A stretch of 64,000 nt of DNA from Phanerodontia chrysosporium (GCA_001910725.1 MJGA01000037.1:124001-188000), one strand, 5' to 3'; counted from the first letter of the stretch, positions 12,092 through 23,666 are shown. Notes: generated by a model from the letters alone, not told the origin. Program-made: numbers and translations.

Positions 12092-12320
12092 GTCCTGTGT
12101 TCTCGGGCATTTGCCCCGGCCCTGCTGTTGCACACGATTGTCACGCCATGACAGGGGAATTCTTGGATTCTTCGGGAGAACTTGGTCAATATACGAGATA
12201 CAAAGTCCAGGCAGGAGTATGGATACATTGTGGTGCTATCGCGCGAATTATGTCATTACTATTCTGTGTAATGCAATAAGCAAGCGATGAAGAGGACGTA
12301 GATACTAGTCATACCTTCAT

Positions 12321-13556
12321 TTACAGATCTCTCCAGATAGACTCTGTGGCGGCATCGGCCTCCAGCACACAATTGCCGTCTACCACGGACATCATTGCCC
12401 GATCGAAGTCGTACACAAACACCACCTGGTTTATAGAGGGGCAATAAATGCGCAATTCGTAGGTGAGCGCCCGCAGGGCCGCAGGTGTCATCGGCGGAGG
12501 CTCCCAGCCGGAAACCTCCAGTTCGACACACAGGAGCTTTGGAAACTTCATCAGGCGGCCGTAAAACTGCAGCCTCTTTGGGAGCGCCAGGGCGCAGAGC
12601 AGCATTAGCACCGCGGGTACAACGCAAAGTCTAAAAGGGACGCACCTTACGACCGTCGATGGGAGGACAAGCGTCCCCAGGTACCGCAGCTCCGCGAAGC
12701 GCAGCAGCGCGTTGCCCATCGCAGAGAGGAACTCGAGCGAGAACTCCTCGGTGTACGACTCGTCCGCGAGGTCGAGGGCGCACAGCGGCTTGCGCGACGC
12801 CTTAAGCTTCATGAGCAGCTCGCGCATCTCGGTGCGCTTCTCGTCCTCGTCGCTCCGCGAGAAACACGTCTTGATGCGTGTCACTGGCCGCCCGGGGACG
12901 AGGGCGACGGCCGCCTCGCTGAACGTGCATTCGAGGACGGCGAGCCGCGGAAGCGCGCGGGGCGGCGGAAGGACATCCGGCCGCAGGTGAGGCACGTCGA
13001 GCAGGATGTCCTTGCGGTAGTCTGCAAGGTAGAGGTCGGTTATGTCTGACTGCGTACGCAGAAAGGCCACGAGGTGCTCGTCCCACTCGAAGTCGCAGTG
13101 GAAAGTCTGCAGGCGGAACTTGCTGCCTGACAGGACCCAAGCATGCGCGGCCGAATCCTGCGCCTGTTCAAAGTACACGCTGAGGAATCGCAGTTTGTCA
13201 AGTCCGCGGAAGGCCGCGGCCACGACCTGCCAGAAGCCGTGCGGGGGTCCTGCGGGCGGGTCTTCGTCTTCTGAGTCGCTCTCGTCTTCGTCTTCAGTGT
13301 CGGTGTCGCTGGCGCATGGCCGCTCGTCTGTGAGGAAGAGGGATAGTGCCTCGACCAACAATGACAAGCGACGATGGGAACTGATGAGGCGACATACTGC
13401 AATAATACGCGTGTAGCCGCGCAGATGCAGGGTGTTGTACAGCGCCTTCTGTGCCTCCTGGCGAAAACACCGTGAGACGAGGCAAAGCGATAGGAGGTCC
13501 GCTCGGGTAGTAACATGCTTGACGATGAGGCTGTAGACCTCTCGCGACAGTTCCAT
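12321..13556 (-). CDS. F-box-like protein
   Basis: Minus-strand gene; probable exons 12651..13556 and 12321..12575. The start chosen opens directly on an F-box-like helix set (MELSREVYSLIVKHV...LLSLCLVSRCFRQEA). The frame stays open up to another ATG at 13679, which is the alternative start. The middle carries an acidic stretch (EDEDESDSEDED) before a region with the leucine spacing common in fungal F-box proteins. Bases 12576-12650 form a 75-base in-frame segment with GTAAGG and AAAG ends and an internal GCTAATG. It is most likely a spliced intron, because read as protein it adds a Cys-rich insert. Expected role: substrate receptor in an SCF ubiquitin ligase; the target is unknown. It converges with the ThDP enzyme gene. 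Confidence 0.75.
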   Translation of the reverse strand: MELSREVYSLIVKHVTTRADLLSLCLVSRCFRQEAQKALYNTLHLRGYTRIIAVCRLISSHRRLSLLVEALSLFLTDERPCASDTDTEDEDESDSEDEDPPAGPPHGFWQVVAAAFRGLDKLRFLSVYFEQAQDSAAHAWVLSGSKFRLQTFHCDFEWDEHLVAFLRTQSDITDLYLADYRKDILLDVPHLRPDVLPPPRALPRLAVLECTFSEAAVALVPGRPVTRIKTCFSRSDEDEKRTEMRELLMKLKASRKPLCALDLADESYTEEFSLEFLSAMGNALLRFAELRYLGTLVLPSTVVRCVPFRLCVVPAVLMLLCALALPKRLQFYGRLMKFPKLLCVELEVSGWEPPPMTPAALRALTYELRIYCPSINQVVFVYDFDRAMMSVVDGNCVLEADAATESIWRDL

Positions 13557-13679
13557 GCGTTTGTAGGGAGGGCTGCGCAGTGGGAATAGGTGAGCATGGA
13601 GGTCGCTGGCTACTTGAGAAGGCTGTTCAGACAAGGTAATAAAACAGACCTCTGATCCGCTCGGTACCACCGCACCCAC

Positions 13680-15245
13680 AGTAGCCTATAAAGCGGGTGA
13701 AAGCTGGAGAAATACAAGCCATTCAATGTCGTTGTCGACGCTCAGTGCTGCATGACGTACGAAGGAAAATAGAGTCGATGCGTAATACACCGGAGGCGAT
13801 TCGTATCTATCTCGGTAGATGACTGTGGGCCGTCTCCTCAGTAAGCCATCGCCTCGGACATCATCACTTACCTCGAGGGTGGTGGTGTCAACAATTTTGG
13901 ACACCCTCAGCGCAAGATGGCACGCCGTCTCCGCCTATGAAGAATACGTCGTGAGCCACTTTCTCCCAATATAGCCATACAAAAGTCCGACCAGTCTGCG
14001 AGACAAAGTTACGATCCTATGTCGTGGACGACCTGCAGCCCTGCTCATTTCCCGATGAGAGTTAGTTCCCTCTGTCAGACCCACGAGCATCAGATGCCAC
14101 ACCTTTCGCCGCGTCCTGCGAGAAACTCGTCGTACTTTCGTGCTGTCGTAGCACTCGGCTGTCCGAACGTTCCCGAGTTGCACCCTGGCGAACCCCACGG
14201 CGAGACGTGTTGCTCGTCAGCCACAGTGGTGGCCTATTTTTATTGCAGAGCCGCAGTGTGCCTGTGCCGGTGCATCTTGAAGTCCTTGCCTAATCGAACG
14301 AGCCCGGAATCTGTGTGCTGGTTGACGCAGAAACACTGTCTCCAAGGAGCTTGCCGGAGGACCGGACCAGGCACTTTGTACGTCTCGGATGCAGTTTGCA
14401 TCGCTAGCAACGGTACAGGCACTTAGAGCTGGAGTGAGCCGATTCGAGGCCAGTTCTCGTAATTGATTGTTGGGGTCGCCTCGAACACATGGCAGCCATG
14501 CTAACACCGCTTGCGGCATATCAGAGCCGACTGAGATACCTCTGGAACGTCCGCATCGCGTCAAACAGGTCCTTCGAATATTCTGCACCGGGGTCCTTGG
14601 GTCCCGCCTAAGATGGAGTGAAAGGTAAGCTAGATCTTACGTCCGATGCATGCTGCAGAGCTGAGTCACTCTCGCGCGCTGACTGCGATTGTGGGAACGT
14701 ACAGACCCATACAATTGGCTAAAGCGAGCCTGAATTTGAGTGATGGCACAAAAGGGATGAGCTGTAGAGGACGCTGATGGCGTGGGGAGATAGGCACGTA
14801 GATGGCCGAGCGACATTACCCATGGAAGTGGTCGGTTCCGGATTGTCTCAGGAGTCTGGGAAGCAATGCGCGTAAGGAGAATACACAATGTTGCCTAAGC
14901 ATAGTCATGCGGGGTAACACGTGAGCGTGCCAGTAGACGTACCATTATCGTTGACCCTCGACGACCGCTACTGCCTTCCAGAAGGGTTAGGCCGAGCCTG
15001 CAGGCCATGTACGTCAGAGGTACGACCAGGCAGCAGCCGAGAAGCTGGGCCGACAGAAGACGTCGCTCCCAAGTCATTGAGAAGTCAATCAGAGTCGTAG
15101 GTAAAAATATCCCCATTAAGTTGGCTTGAGCGAGCATTAAGTGTACAACATAATCCTGACCGAGCTGTGGTCCTGTTAGACCATCCGGGGCTAGAGGACG
15201 ACAGATACGAGGCCACGCACGCAATAAGACAATCCAATCCGTGTT
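13680..15245. other. Gene-poor stretch, nothing recognised
   Basis: About 1.6 kb between the F-box gene and AP-2 sigma. Several open frames exist on both strands, but none shows a family motif or joins across good splice sites. AP-2 sigma itself is almost invisible as an open frame, so another gene with tiny exons could be hidden here. I looked and could not support one. Confidence 0.4.
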
Positions 15246-15943
15246 TCACTCCAACTTCTCCAGTTCTTCCAACCTCGCAAGCACCACATCCTTGCTTGTT
15301 TCTTCTATCTCGCCTGCGAGGAACACTTCGTCCAAGATGGCATAGACCTTTGTGGACATTCAGCATGGCCGTCATGAGATCAAGGAGTGGACGGACCTTG
15401 TAGAAGTTGAAGACAAGGTCGAGCTCACAAACGTTGTCAAAGAACGAGTCTGGTCAAGGTAAGACTCTGAGTTGCCCGTGAACGTATAGGTGACGCACCA
15501 AGGACTTCGACAAAGAGATGAATAGCCTCGAGATACGCTAGTTCGTTGTCATTGGCATCGACACAGATGCAAAAGAACAGGCCGGCATATCGCCTGTATA
15601 CGATCTTGTGGTTGCGGAACTGCGCGATTCCGTATAAGACTGGTTGCAACAGGATACAGAGCACTCGAGAGCACACCTCGACAAAATTCGATTGGTATTT
15701 CTGGTCTCTAGGCGCGACTAGACGGTGCACTTCTCCTCGAAGTCGGACCTGACAGGCAAGCTCAGCTGCAATAGCGACCGGTAGCACGGGTGCGGCCTAC
15801 TTTCTCGTCGTCGTCATACGGGACGTACCACTTCGAAAGACGAGTCTTTCCCTGTCTGTTCTACAAACCGACATGGGACCGGTATAGCTGGCGCGGCAGG
15901 CATCTGAAGACGTACCGACCTGTACCAAGATGAACCTGATCAT
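15246..15943 (-). CDS. AP-2 clathrin adaptor complex, sigma subunit
   Basis: Six small exons (minus): 15920..15943, 15801..15860, 15677..15748, 15499..15619, 15397..15449, 15246..15347; 143 residues, about the usual length. It starts MIRFILVQ, continues [20 protein letters not shown], and contains [20 protein letters not shown] and [15 protein letters not shown], then [18 protein letters not shown]. These blocks match the small chain of AP-2 closely, including the YRRYAG and [12 protein letters not shown] signatures that separate it from the AP-1 and AP-3 sigma chains. Known role: part of the heterotetramer that links cargo and membrane to clathrin in endocytosis. All introns are GT-AG and every junction keeps frame. 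With exons of 24-121 bases, a simple ORF scan misses the gene. Confidence 0.95.
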
Positions 15944-16308
15944 GGTGGGGGTCAACCTGATACTTACTTCGCTACGATGACGTTTCGAGACGGTTAGGGA
16001 TCAATTACACTTGTTACTTACCTTGGTAAGAACTACTTGACAAGATCATAATGATGAATTAAAGTTGCCCTTCAAAGTTTGACTTACTCTGTATTTGGCC
16101 GCCTTCATCCACACCTTCAATCTTGCCACATTCCCCCGACCTCGGAGATACTACAACACTGCCATCGGTCTCTTCTCTACCTGCCTATATCATTATAACA
16201 GACAGGAGAATGTTTTACAGACGGAACGATGGGTGTGAGAGCCGGAAATAGAAGAACATGAAGCGTGAGTCAGGTCAGAGCAATTCTCCATCTCTTTCTC
16301 CGTCCACC
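15944..16308. other. Divergent promoter region of AP-2 sigma and trpD-type gene
   Basis: About 365 bases between two divergent start codons, AT-richer than the flanks. It presumably holds both promoters. No specific element was identified. Confidence 0.5.
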
Positions 16309-17456
16309 ATGTCCGACACACACACACCGGATACGTTCAAGCCCCTGTTGAAGAAGCTGGTCCACACACCAGAGTACTTCAGCCCGGATGATCTCCGACT
16401 CGCTTTGGATCACGTTTTCACACCAAACGCTGTGCTCCCCGAGCAAATTGGCGCATTCCTGACCGCTCTGCATGTCAACAGGGTTGAGCGAAGGCCAGAG
16501 TCGCTTGCCGCGGCTGCAGATGTCCTCAGGCAGCGCTCGCTGAAGGCAGCAGTGCAGGATGCAGATACCGACTTCGTGGTGGACATCGTTGGGACAGGCG
16601 GAGACGGGCACAACACCTTCAATGTGAGCACGACAGCGGGCATAGTTGCAGCTGGTGCAGGAGCCCGTGTCATCAAGGTGCGTTTTGTCAAGTTTCTATC
16701 GCTTTGAGTGATCCTCACGAATGTATTCAGCACGGAAGCCGCGCCTCGACTTCGTCCTCAGGCTCAGCAGATCTCCTCCAGTCTCTGGGGTGCCTCTTCA
16801 CGCCTCCGACGCCTGACACACCGATGCCCATCGCACGCGTACCCTTCACATTCATCCTCGCACCTCACTATCACCCCGCTCTGGCTATGATCGCGCCATA
16901 CCGCAAGGCGCTGCCGTTCCGCACAATGTTCAACGTCCTTGGGCCAATCATCAACCCCGCACGCCCGCGGGGAATGGTTGTCGGTGTCGCAGAGCCCGAA
17001 CTCGGCTACACTTACGCGCAGAGTATACAAGCGGGTGGTGTCGAGCGTGCACTGGTCGTTTGCGGCGCGGAGAAGCTCGACGAGATCAGCTGTGCGGGCC
17101 CAACGCACGTCTGGGAACTTCGCGACGGCCAAATTACGGAGCGCACCATCAGCCCCAAAGACTTCGGCCTCGAGCCGCACCCGCTCGCGGATGTCGCCGG
17201 AGGCACGCCAGAGGAGAACGCAGAGACGTTCAAGCTCCTGCTCACCTCTGGTGCGGCCATTCCGGCGCGGCTGAAGCCCGTGCTCGACTTCGTCCTCATG
17301 AACGCAAGTGCGCTTCTCGTCGTGGCAGGAGTAGCGAAGGACTTCAAGGAAGGAGTGGCTTTGGCGCAGGATAGCATCGAGTCGGGCAAGGCTTGGGAGG
17401 CACTTGATATGTTCAGGGAGGCTGGCAAGCTTGCGGCGGAGAAGGTGTCGTCCTAG
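16309..17456 (+). CDS. Anthranilate phosphoribosyltransferase (tryptophan biosynthesis)
   Basis: Exons 16309..16677 and 16731..17456; 364 residues. It catalyses transfer of phosphoribose from PRPP to anthranilate, the second committed step of tryptophan synthesis (TrpD / yeast Trp4). The PRPP-binding glycine motif DIVGTGGDGHNTFNVSTT is followed by VIK|HGSRASTSSSGSADLL across the single 53-base intron, then FNVLGPIINPARP. The ATG at 16309 (CCACCATGTCC) has the better context; an in-frame ATG at 16258 would add 17 residues. The C-terminus is complete. In fungi this enzyme is usually separate from the trpC/trpG multifunctional protein, as seen here. Confidence 0.95.
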
Positions 17457-17852
17457 TTTTTCTTCCTGCAATCAACGAGTCCTTGCATTTACTTCAATTA
17501 AAGCTAAAAGAAATGTATCACTACCCATGCAAAGGCGCTTCCATACCTCGATAAGCCTCTGTAGCTCTGTCTACGGTGAGCGATGGTCCAATATTTCTTT
17601 GCTCGTGAAGTAGAGCCAAATAGTGATTGTCGCTGCGTGGTCATGACTATTTGGCTTTAACTCAATGTGCAACCTGAAGTCGAAAGTAATTTATGCTCCG
17701 TCGAATGTAAGCGAGGATCGGTTCATTCATGCTACGCCAGTATGCCATGGGCGACGTCCTGGAGAGACGCTGCACGGGTATCCGAATCTGAATCAGATAC
17801 AGCGGCATCGTTACCTCTACAAGCACGCTCACCACTTCCCAAGCTCGTTGAC
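17457..17852. other. Intergenic, nothing recognised
   Basis: About 400 bases, AT-rich, between the tryptophan gene and the broken BTB copy. It probably holds the terminator of the former and the promoter remnant of the latter. Confidence 0.5.
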
Positions 17853-18559
17853 ATGGTCCAACCGTATATATCTTCGGAATATCCTGTTGAGGGCTTGCGC
17901 GAGGCTCTCATAGCCTCTACCTTCGAAGGCACTTTCGCTGACGCCGCATACTACTTTTTCTCACCAAGGACCGCAGACGGTGCTGCCGGATACCCGCGCG
18001 TGGTATATGCCAATAGCCATGTCATGCGGGCCACCGCAGGCCATTTCAGTGCTCGTGCATCCCGTCGATCCCTCTGTATTGGGATGTGGTAATGATGTCG
18101 TCTTTCATCCTGCAGAATTGAGCGGCCACTTCTCCATCAATACCAGCATCCCTAGCCAGACCATGGAATATGGGTACGAGTCCAACAGTGACCTGCTCTA
18201 TGGCAGTGGAAAGGAATGTCGAGCACATCCTGTCCATTCCGGACGTCGCCGCAGTAACGTATATAATCGCCTCTACTCTCTCTGTACACCCCCTCCTACC
18301 GATGTTCATACGCAGCTGGGAGCCCCTCATTTGCTTCGTCTACAGCGGACGGGTCTTCTTTGCGCTCCTGCGCTCGAATGGTTTGGAAGCCAGGCGTGCT
18401 GCGCAAGGGGAGCATCTCTGCGAGCACCCCGACCTCCCCCCGCTTTGTTCACCGAAAGCGATGTCTGCGTCGTCAATCGTAGTGCATCGGAAGGCACGAC
18501 CCGTGGCTCGTATCATGGGAATCAAAGAGCAGCTGTATCTCCCGCAAATGCAGCAGTGA
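17853..18559 (+). pseudogene. BTB/POZ-family gene, degenerate copy
   Basis: Exon 1 (17853..18054, 202 bases, the same size as in the 23667 paralog) encodes the family N-terminus with AYYFFSPRTADG. The next piece (from 18116) starts QLSGHFSINTSIPSQ like its paralogs. Near 18190-18210 the frame breaks: the downstream block VEHILSIPDVAAVTY is in another frame and there is no room for an intron. The WEPLICFVYSGRVFF block and RSNGLEARRAA follow after the conserved intron. The 3' half of the family protein (VGL...YPDVL...) is missing apart from a vestige, and the reading ends at 18559. I call it a pseudogene; a truncated expressed protein is possible. Confidence 0.75.
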
Positions 18560-18684
18560 TGGGATTCCCAATTCCTCCAAGTCGCAGGACCTCAATAGCA
18601 AGGGTCCTGATACGCTCTCCGTGATACAATGACCCGGCCTACGATGTCGCATGAATACTCATTCGAATCTCCACAAGAGAGACG

Positions 18685-18822
18685 CTCGCACCCTCAACGC
18701 GAACAGTAGTTTTACTGACAAGACTGCCTACCTGTTCTTCAGACGCACCCCAGACAGCTGCGGCGAGCGCATCACAGAGCGCTCAGTACTATATCTCGGT
18801 CAATATCGTTTCCTAATGAGAT
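18685..18822 (+). pseudogene. Relic of BTB-family N-terminal exon
   Basis: The frame reads NANSSFTDKTAYLFFRRT then PDSCGERITERSVLY, which aligns with the family block TGTFTDTAYYLFSRRT then ADGGVGHPRVVY at 22000-22100. There is no start codon in register, no downstream exon, and the similarity ends after about 40 residues. It is a decayed fragment about 130 bases beyond the broken copy. Confidence 0.65.
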
Positions 18823-18899
18823 AAAAGAGTGTTACAGCCATTATTTGGAAGCAGGTGGCTCTCTGAGTGAACATGAAGACTGACCCCAAATAGGCGTGA

Positions 18900-20147
18900 C
18901 TAGTTGGTAAAGCGCTTGAGCAAGGCTGGAGGGAGCAGTGTGTCGTCGTCCTCGCGTTGCATAAGCAGCAGCTCGCCCTTGTGACAGACGAGGCTGAGCT
19001 GTGCACCCGGCCCACGTTCCATGACCGCACTCTGAATACCCTCGAGGAGCCGGCGAAGGCGGCGTAGCGGCGAGCGCGCTTTCTCTCGCGCAGAAGAGAA
19101 GCGCTCCGAATCGTACGACTGGACGTCAACAGCGTCGAATGAGCCATTGCCGTTGTGTATGCCGATGCAGAGCGCGGGGATCTGCCCTAGGTGCAATTGC
19201 AAGTAGGAGTTCGCAAGGTCATGTGAGTTCCTCGCTCGGGAGCGGGACTTCACCTTCAGCAGCGAACTCTGTGATACCATCTGGCCCGCGCGCTGCACCT
19301 TGACAATGTTCGAAACGTCGCACACGGAGTTGGCAGGGGTTGAGGCTACACCCAAGGTAGACAGCTGTGTGGCCAGGGCGTCGACAGAGGGCTCTGACGG
19401 TACGCGGTACGCATCGACTTCGTATCGCACGACCATCTTCAACCCGTCAAAGTCCTGCTTGGATGTGAGTGCCGACCCTCTAAAGCGCGACAAGTGAATA
19501 CACACGCACATATGACACCACCCTGTTATGTCCTGTTAATGTGCCCTTGACCTTGGGGCCAATAGCATTGCACGAGAAGGCCTGCTCGAAGCCGTCACCA
19601 AAGGCGGTGCCGCCGTACACGACAGACCGCTCCTCCCAGCGGCGCATGAGTAGCGTCCACGGGCCGGCGAGTGCGACGTCGATGCGGAATCCAGAGCGAT
19701 GCCGAGATTTGGCACAGCCGGGCTCAAGCCAGGCGATCAGCTTGAGGAGGTTGTTCCTGTCCGTGACCACGTCGACCGTGCCCCACTCCAGTGCCGCGCC
19801 GCACGCTTCTGCAGCAGCAAACAGTGGGGCAAGTGCGTGCTTCCCAAGGCGGAAGCCGTTCTGGTCGACGAAAGATCGGCCTTGGTCAGGCTTCACCGTG
19901 ACTGGCAGAGATGGCGGTGCCCATAGACGTGGCGAACCTGGGAACAGTGAGTTGCGATATGACGGCGAGGTGAAGGAGATTGCTCACCTGGTACAACGAT
20001 AGTCGGTGTCTTGACATCTACCCAGCTGTAGGATGCGACTTGCTCGACGCCGGTGATCGCTGCGTCGTCATCTGCATTTTCAGGGGTAGTCTCTTGTTCT
20101 TGCGGTTTGGATATGGTGGCCAAAGGCTCTGGGAGAAGTCCCTCCAT
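18900..20147 (-). CDS. Conserved fungal protein of unknown role (often labelled geranylgeranyl pyrophosphate synthetase-like)
   Basis: Exons (minus) 19988..20147, 19510..19937, 18900..19454; 380 residues from the start MEGLLPEP. Recognisable blocks are YSWVDVKTPTIVVPG, FVDQNGFRLG, VDVVTDRNNLLKLIAWL, FRIDVALAGPWTLLMRRWEE and FEQAFSCNAIGPKVKGTLTG, then FDGLKMVVRYEVDAY. From memory this is the basidiomycete family frequently annotated as GGPP synthetase, but I see no DDxxD prenyl-synthase motif, so I do not accept that function. Introns are GT-AG. Upstream of the chosen ATG the same frame continues through a Gly-rich, Lys-rich stretch (KKKRDI), so an extra 5' exon is likely and the true N-terminus is uncertain. 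Confidence 0.75.
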
Positions 20148-21918
20148 GATATCTCTCTTTTTCTTTGCCGCCGCAAAGTCTCCTTGCCCTGGCCCACCCG
20201 CGCGACCATTCCCTCGACTGCCACTGCACCGTTTCCACCTACTTTCCCTCTCCCTCTGCTCGTGCCTCGTGCCGACATCTTGCGTGGGGTCAGCGCTGCT
20301 TCATAACGGGCCAAGCACAATATACGCACATCGATAGAAGTCTAGAATGAGTTGGGCGAGGGATAGGGGTTAGTTCGCAAACCTCGGGGAGGACAATAAT
20401 GTCGTTGAGGCGCGTATAAACATGGCGTCTGTGAGGAATGCGTGGGACACTCCTCAAATTTGATATCGAGGCGTCTCCAATTGGACTCAGATTTCGAAGA
20501 ATACATAATGTACAGCCAAATAATCACGACTACACGAGACAGCAGTCATTTGGCTCCACACTATGTAGACATCAGCGAAGAGAACCAGGCAATCGTGCAA
20601 GTTCCTAGCTCGACTCCGCTGCCGGGGCTCAGGATAACGCTGAGCTCACGCAGGGCTACCGCAATGTTGCGGATCCGGAAGGGACTCAAAAGCGCAGGTC
20701 ACATACAGCTGTCTGTGATCAATTGCAATCAGCACAGACGACACTTGGCCGGAATACGACTCACGACAAAGCTGGTAGTCTGTCGGACACGAGCCTCCGG
20801 GTAGTTTCGGTGGGGCCGCAATATCATAGTGCACATCTCTTGGCAATGGGGTGCGAAGATGAGGTACCAGCAGAGAAGGCTGGTCAAGGATTGTCCTCGC
20901 TAGGCCTGTCTTGCGGTAGGGACCAGGGTTAAGCACCCTGTCACCGCGCTAGAGTAAGGGCAACGCACCGTAGCCGGTGTAGGGCGCCGCACGGGGCACA
21001 TGAAATGCTGTACGTCGCTGCTTCAGCAGCAGCTTGATTTCGGATGTGAAATTCGACCTGGAGCTTTGAGGGCGACTCAGGCCGTTCCTACGGTCTTAGA
21101 TTAGGCCTTGTTCTGCGAATTCATCTAGAGCATGGTCTGCTCTGGAGAAACAGATATAGGAGGCAACGGAGGCCATTCCCAGGATCGTGTCAATGTCGCG
21201 TCGGCCATGAAGGTTGTGACGAAGTTGTAGCGAGAGGCAAAAGGGTAAGCAGTGTTACATCGTTAGCCGCAGTAAGTGTTACTAATTACGCACTGATTAC
21301 TTATCGTGTGAATGCGATTCCGCAACAACAGTTACCGTGGGAATTCTGACAAAACCTCCTCTGAACAGGATCCAAACCGCCTCCCGCCTCCCGCCTCCCG
21401 ATGATAGTCGTTCGATCCACACTTCTATGAGTTGAACAAGAAGACATGTATGGTCCCAGCATGGCGGAGTTACTGTGGGAAAAACCTCTTCGCTTCCCAG
21501 GTCCCGTCAACTAGCTTCTGGGAGGCAATGCACAGGTATGTTTTTCCTCAGTATGGCTCGTCTCGCCATAGACCCTCGCTATAGACCCTCGAGTGCTCAC
21601 CATGACTATATAGGTACTTACTCTTCACTTCGACGAATATACACCCCTTCTTTGAATTGGAAGAAGCCCGTTAGACAGCGCACTAGTACTGCAAGATTGA
21701 CGGGGTGAAATTCCGCCCGGCGAGTGGTCATGAGTCACGAAATCTGCCATGGCTGGAGGCGAACACGACTCCAGCACGTGTTGCTCTCCATACCCAGGGG
21801 GTACCCAAGCTGAACCTTGCGACCCGCCGCCGATAAGCCCACGAGGCATCGCAAGGCTTAAGCCAAGTTGTGTTGAAGCCGACTATTACCTGCTCGACAG
21901 GCATCCTATCCACTTACG
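20148..21918. other. Gene-poor stretch with a short CGCCTCC tandem run
   Basis: About 1.8 kb. The left end (to about 20330) probably contains the 5' exon or UTR of the minus-strand neighbour. Around 21370-21400 a C-rich run repeats CGCCTCC-like units about three times. The plus-strand frame 20442-20804 has no recognisable domain and I do not call it. Confidence 0.4.
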
Positions 21919-23378
21919 ATGAGCTTTTCGACCGGTACTACGACGTCCCAAGTGATTGTCTCGAACGAATATCCGCTCGCACGTGTGCGAGAGGCCCTGG
22001 CGGTGTCAATAGCGACTGGAACCTTCACCGACACCGCGTACTACTTGTTCTCGAGACGCACTGCGGATGGCGGGGTCGGTCACCCGCGCGTCGTGTACGC
22101 CAGCAGCCGCGTCATGCGGGCAGCTGCAGACCATTTCGAAGCGCGTGAGAAGCTTTTCTTTCCTGTACGCCTGGTTGAAGCTCATGATATTGCTTCAGAA
22201 CTGAGCGGCCACTTCTCGAAGGACGACAAAATCCCAAGCGAGACGAGCGATTATGCTTATGAACTCGACAGCGACCTCGACGAGTCAGAGGCCGAGGAGG
22301 GGCTCGAGGTGGTGACTGATTTAGCGGAGGATAGGGTATCTGCCTCGTGGAAGCCGTGTGTGCTGGTACTGATTTACACAGGACAAGGCCGCAGCATCGG
22401 AAGAGGATGTCAGTGTACCCTCGACTTCCACACCTGACAAACCTCAGGAAGAGGCGCTACCCCGCCAAGCGGTCAAGCATACGCTTTTCATCCCAGATGT
22501 CGCGGCTGTGACGTACGTGGACTAGTTGCTCCCGCTTCTTCTTCTTTTAGCTGGGATGTAGCTGGAATGCACTCGTATACTTCATCTATACTGGCGACAT
22601 TCACTTCGCGCCACTGCGCTCGAACGGCCTCAAAGAGCGCCAGGCCGCAGTCGAACGGCACCGCACAGAGAATCCTGATCTTCCAGCGTTGTGCTCGCCC
22701 AAGTCGATGTACCGTCTCGCAGACATGGTATGTAACCGCTCCGTCCCACCCGAACGCATTCGCTGGCCGCGCAATTGACGTCCGCCACAAAGGTCGGGCT
22801 CCCGAAGCTGAGGCGTATCTCACTTCAAGAGATTAAGCGGCAGCTCTCGACAAAAGGCATCGCTACTGAGGTGTTCTCGCACTTCTCGTCCACGTGCATC
22901 CGTTGCTGGTAATATGCATTTCGCTAGGCTGATTGAGCACATCAGGTACCCCGACGTGTTATCCGCGGAACTCCGCTTCCTCTATGACAATACGCACATG
23001 GCGCAGGCTTTGAAGGACGTGCAGCACCACGCGGTGGAGGTTGTGGCGGGTCGTGTCCCGCATGCAGAAGGCGTGATATCTGCGCTCCTCGCGATGCTTT
23101 CATCCCTGCTCGCTGCGCATCCGGAGCACCCCATGCCACCACTCGGCATAGCCTGGGAGTCTACCTCGGTAAAGTGCGCCCTTACGTCCGTTCGCCAGAC
23201 CTTACATCTTCCGCGCGCACAGGAATCTTCGAAGGCCAAATCTCCCAATGAGATTAGCGACAGCTTTGAGAAGAAAGCGACAGATAGCCTCAGCGATAGC
23301 AACAGGAATGCTGCATCCACCAATACCACCGTAACCCGCACGGTCCCTGGAGGTCGGAGGGGACGATTGTTTGGATAA
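21919..23378 (+). CDS. BTB/POZ-domain protein
   Basis: Exons 21919..22144, 22199..22335, 22382..22512, 22562..22727, 22793..22908, 22946..23168, 23223..23378; about 384 residues. The N-terminal BTB part reads FTDTAYYLFSRRTADGG, then RVVYASSRVMRAAADHFEA and LSGHFSKDDKIPSE. An acidic insert (ELDSDLDESEAEE) follows, then HTLFIPDVAAVT, the core WNALVYFIYTGDIHFAPL, RSNGLKERQAA, and a helical C-terminal part with YPDVLSAELRFLYDNTHMAQ. The last intron (54 bases, in frame) is inferred from the paralog. BTB proteins commonly dimerise and act as Cul3 ligase adaptors; no partner can be inferred here. It is closely related to the next gene and in the same orientation. Confidence 0.85.
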
Positions 23379-23666
23379 CTGTCGTCAACACCGTCATGCG
23401 AGTTAGGTCAAAGGGGAACAATCGCGCAAGGGGCGATAGTAGGGCGGACTGTATGATACGCCGGGACGAAGGACCGCATAAGCTTGTACGATGTTTCCAT
23501 GGAGAACCCTGAGAGGCATCATCGCAGAGCATGTCATGTCCAAGTCCCATAGAGTTCAATGGCGCGCTTGAGGTGTCCGCGGGTAGATCCGCAGCTTCAT
23601 TCAAATATCACAGCAGGCTCGTCTCTGCAGCGTTACTTGCGAAGCCCTTTGCACCTCACCTCCAAG
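23379..23666. other. Short intergenic region between BTB paralogs
   Basis: Upstream region of the next BTB gene. No feature recognised. Confidence 0.4.

Noticed and set aside
12576..12650. Coding insert in the F-box gene at 12321
   Set aside because: The 75 bases are in frame but have donor, branch-like and acceptor sequences and encode a Cys/Leu-rich insert out of character, so an intron is more likely.
13935..14588. Small minus-strand gene (possible ribosomal or zinc-binding protein)
   Set aside because: Basic and Cys/His-containing frames were inspected but no zinc-ribbon spacing or coherent exon chain was found.
18900..20147. Geranylgeranyl pyrophosphate synthase
   Set aside because: No DDxxD aspartate-rich motifs or other prenyl-synthase blocks; the label appears to be inherited from poor annotations.
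21370..21400. CRISPR-like or minisatellite array
   Set aside because: Only about three imperfect CGCCTCC units without spacers; a simple short tandem run.
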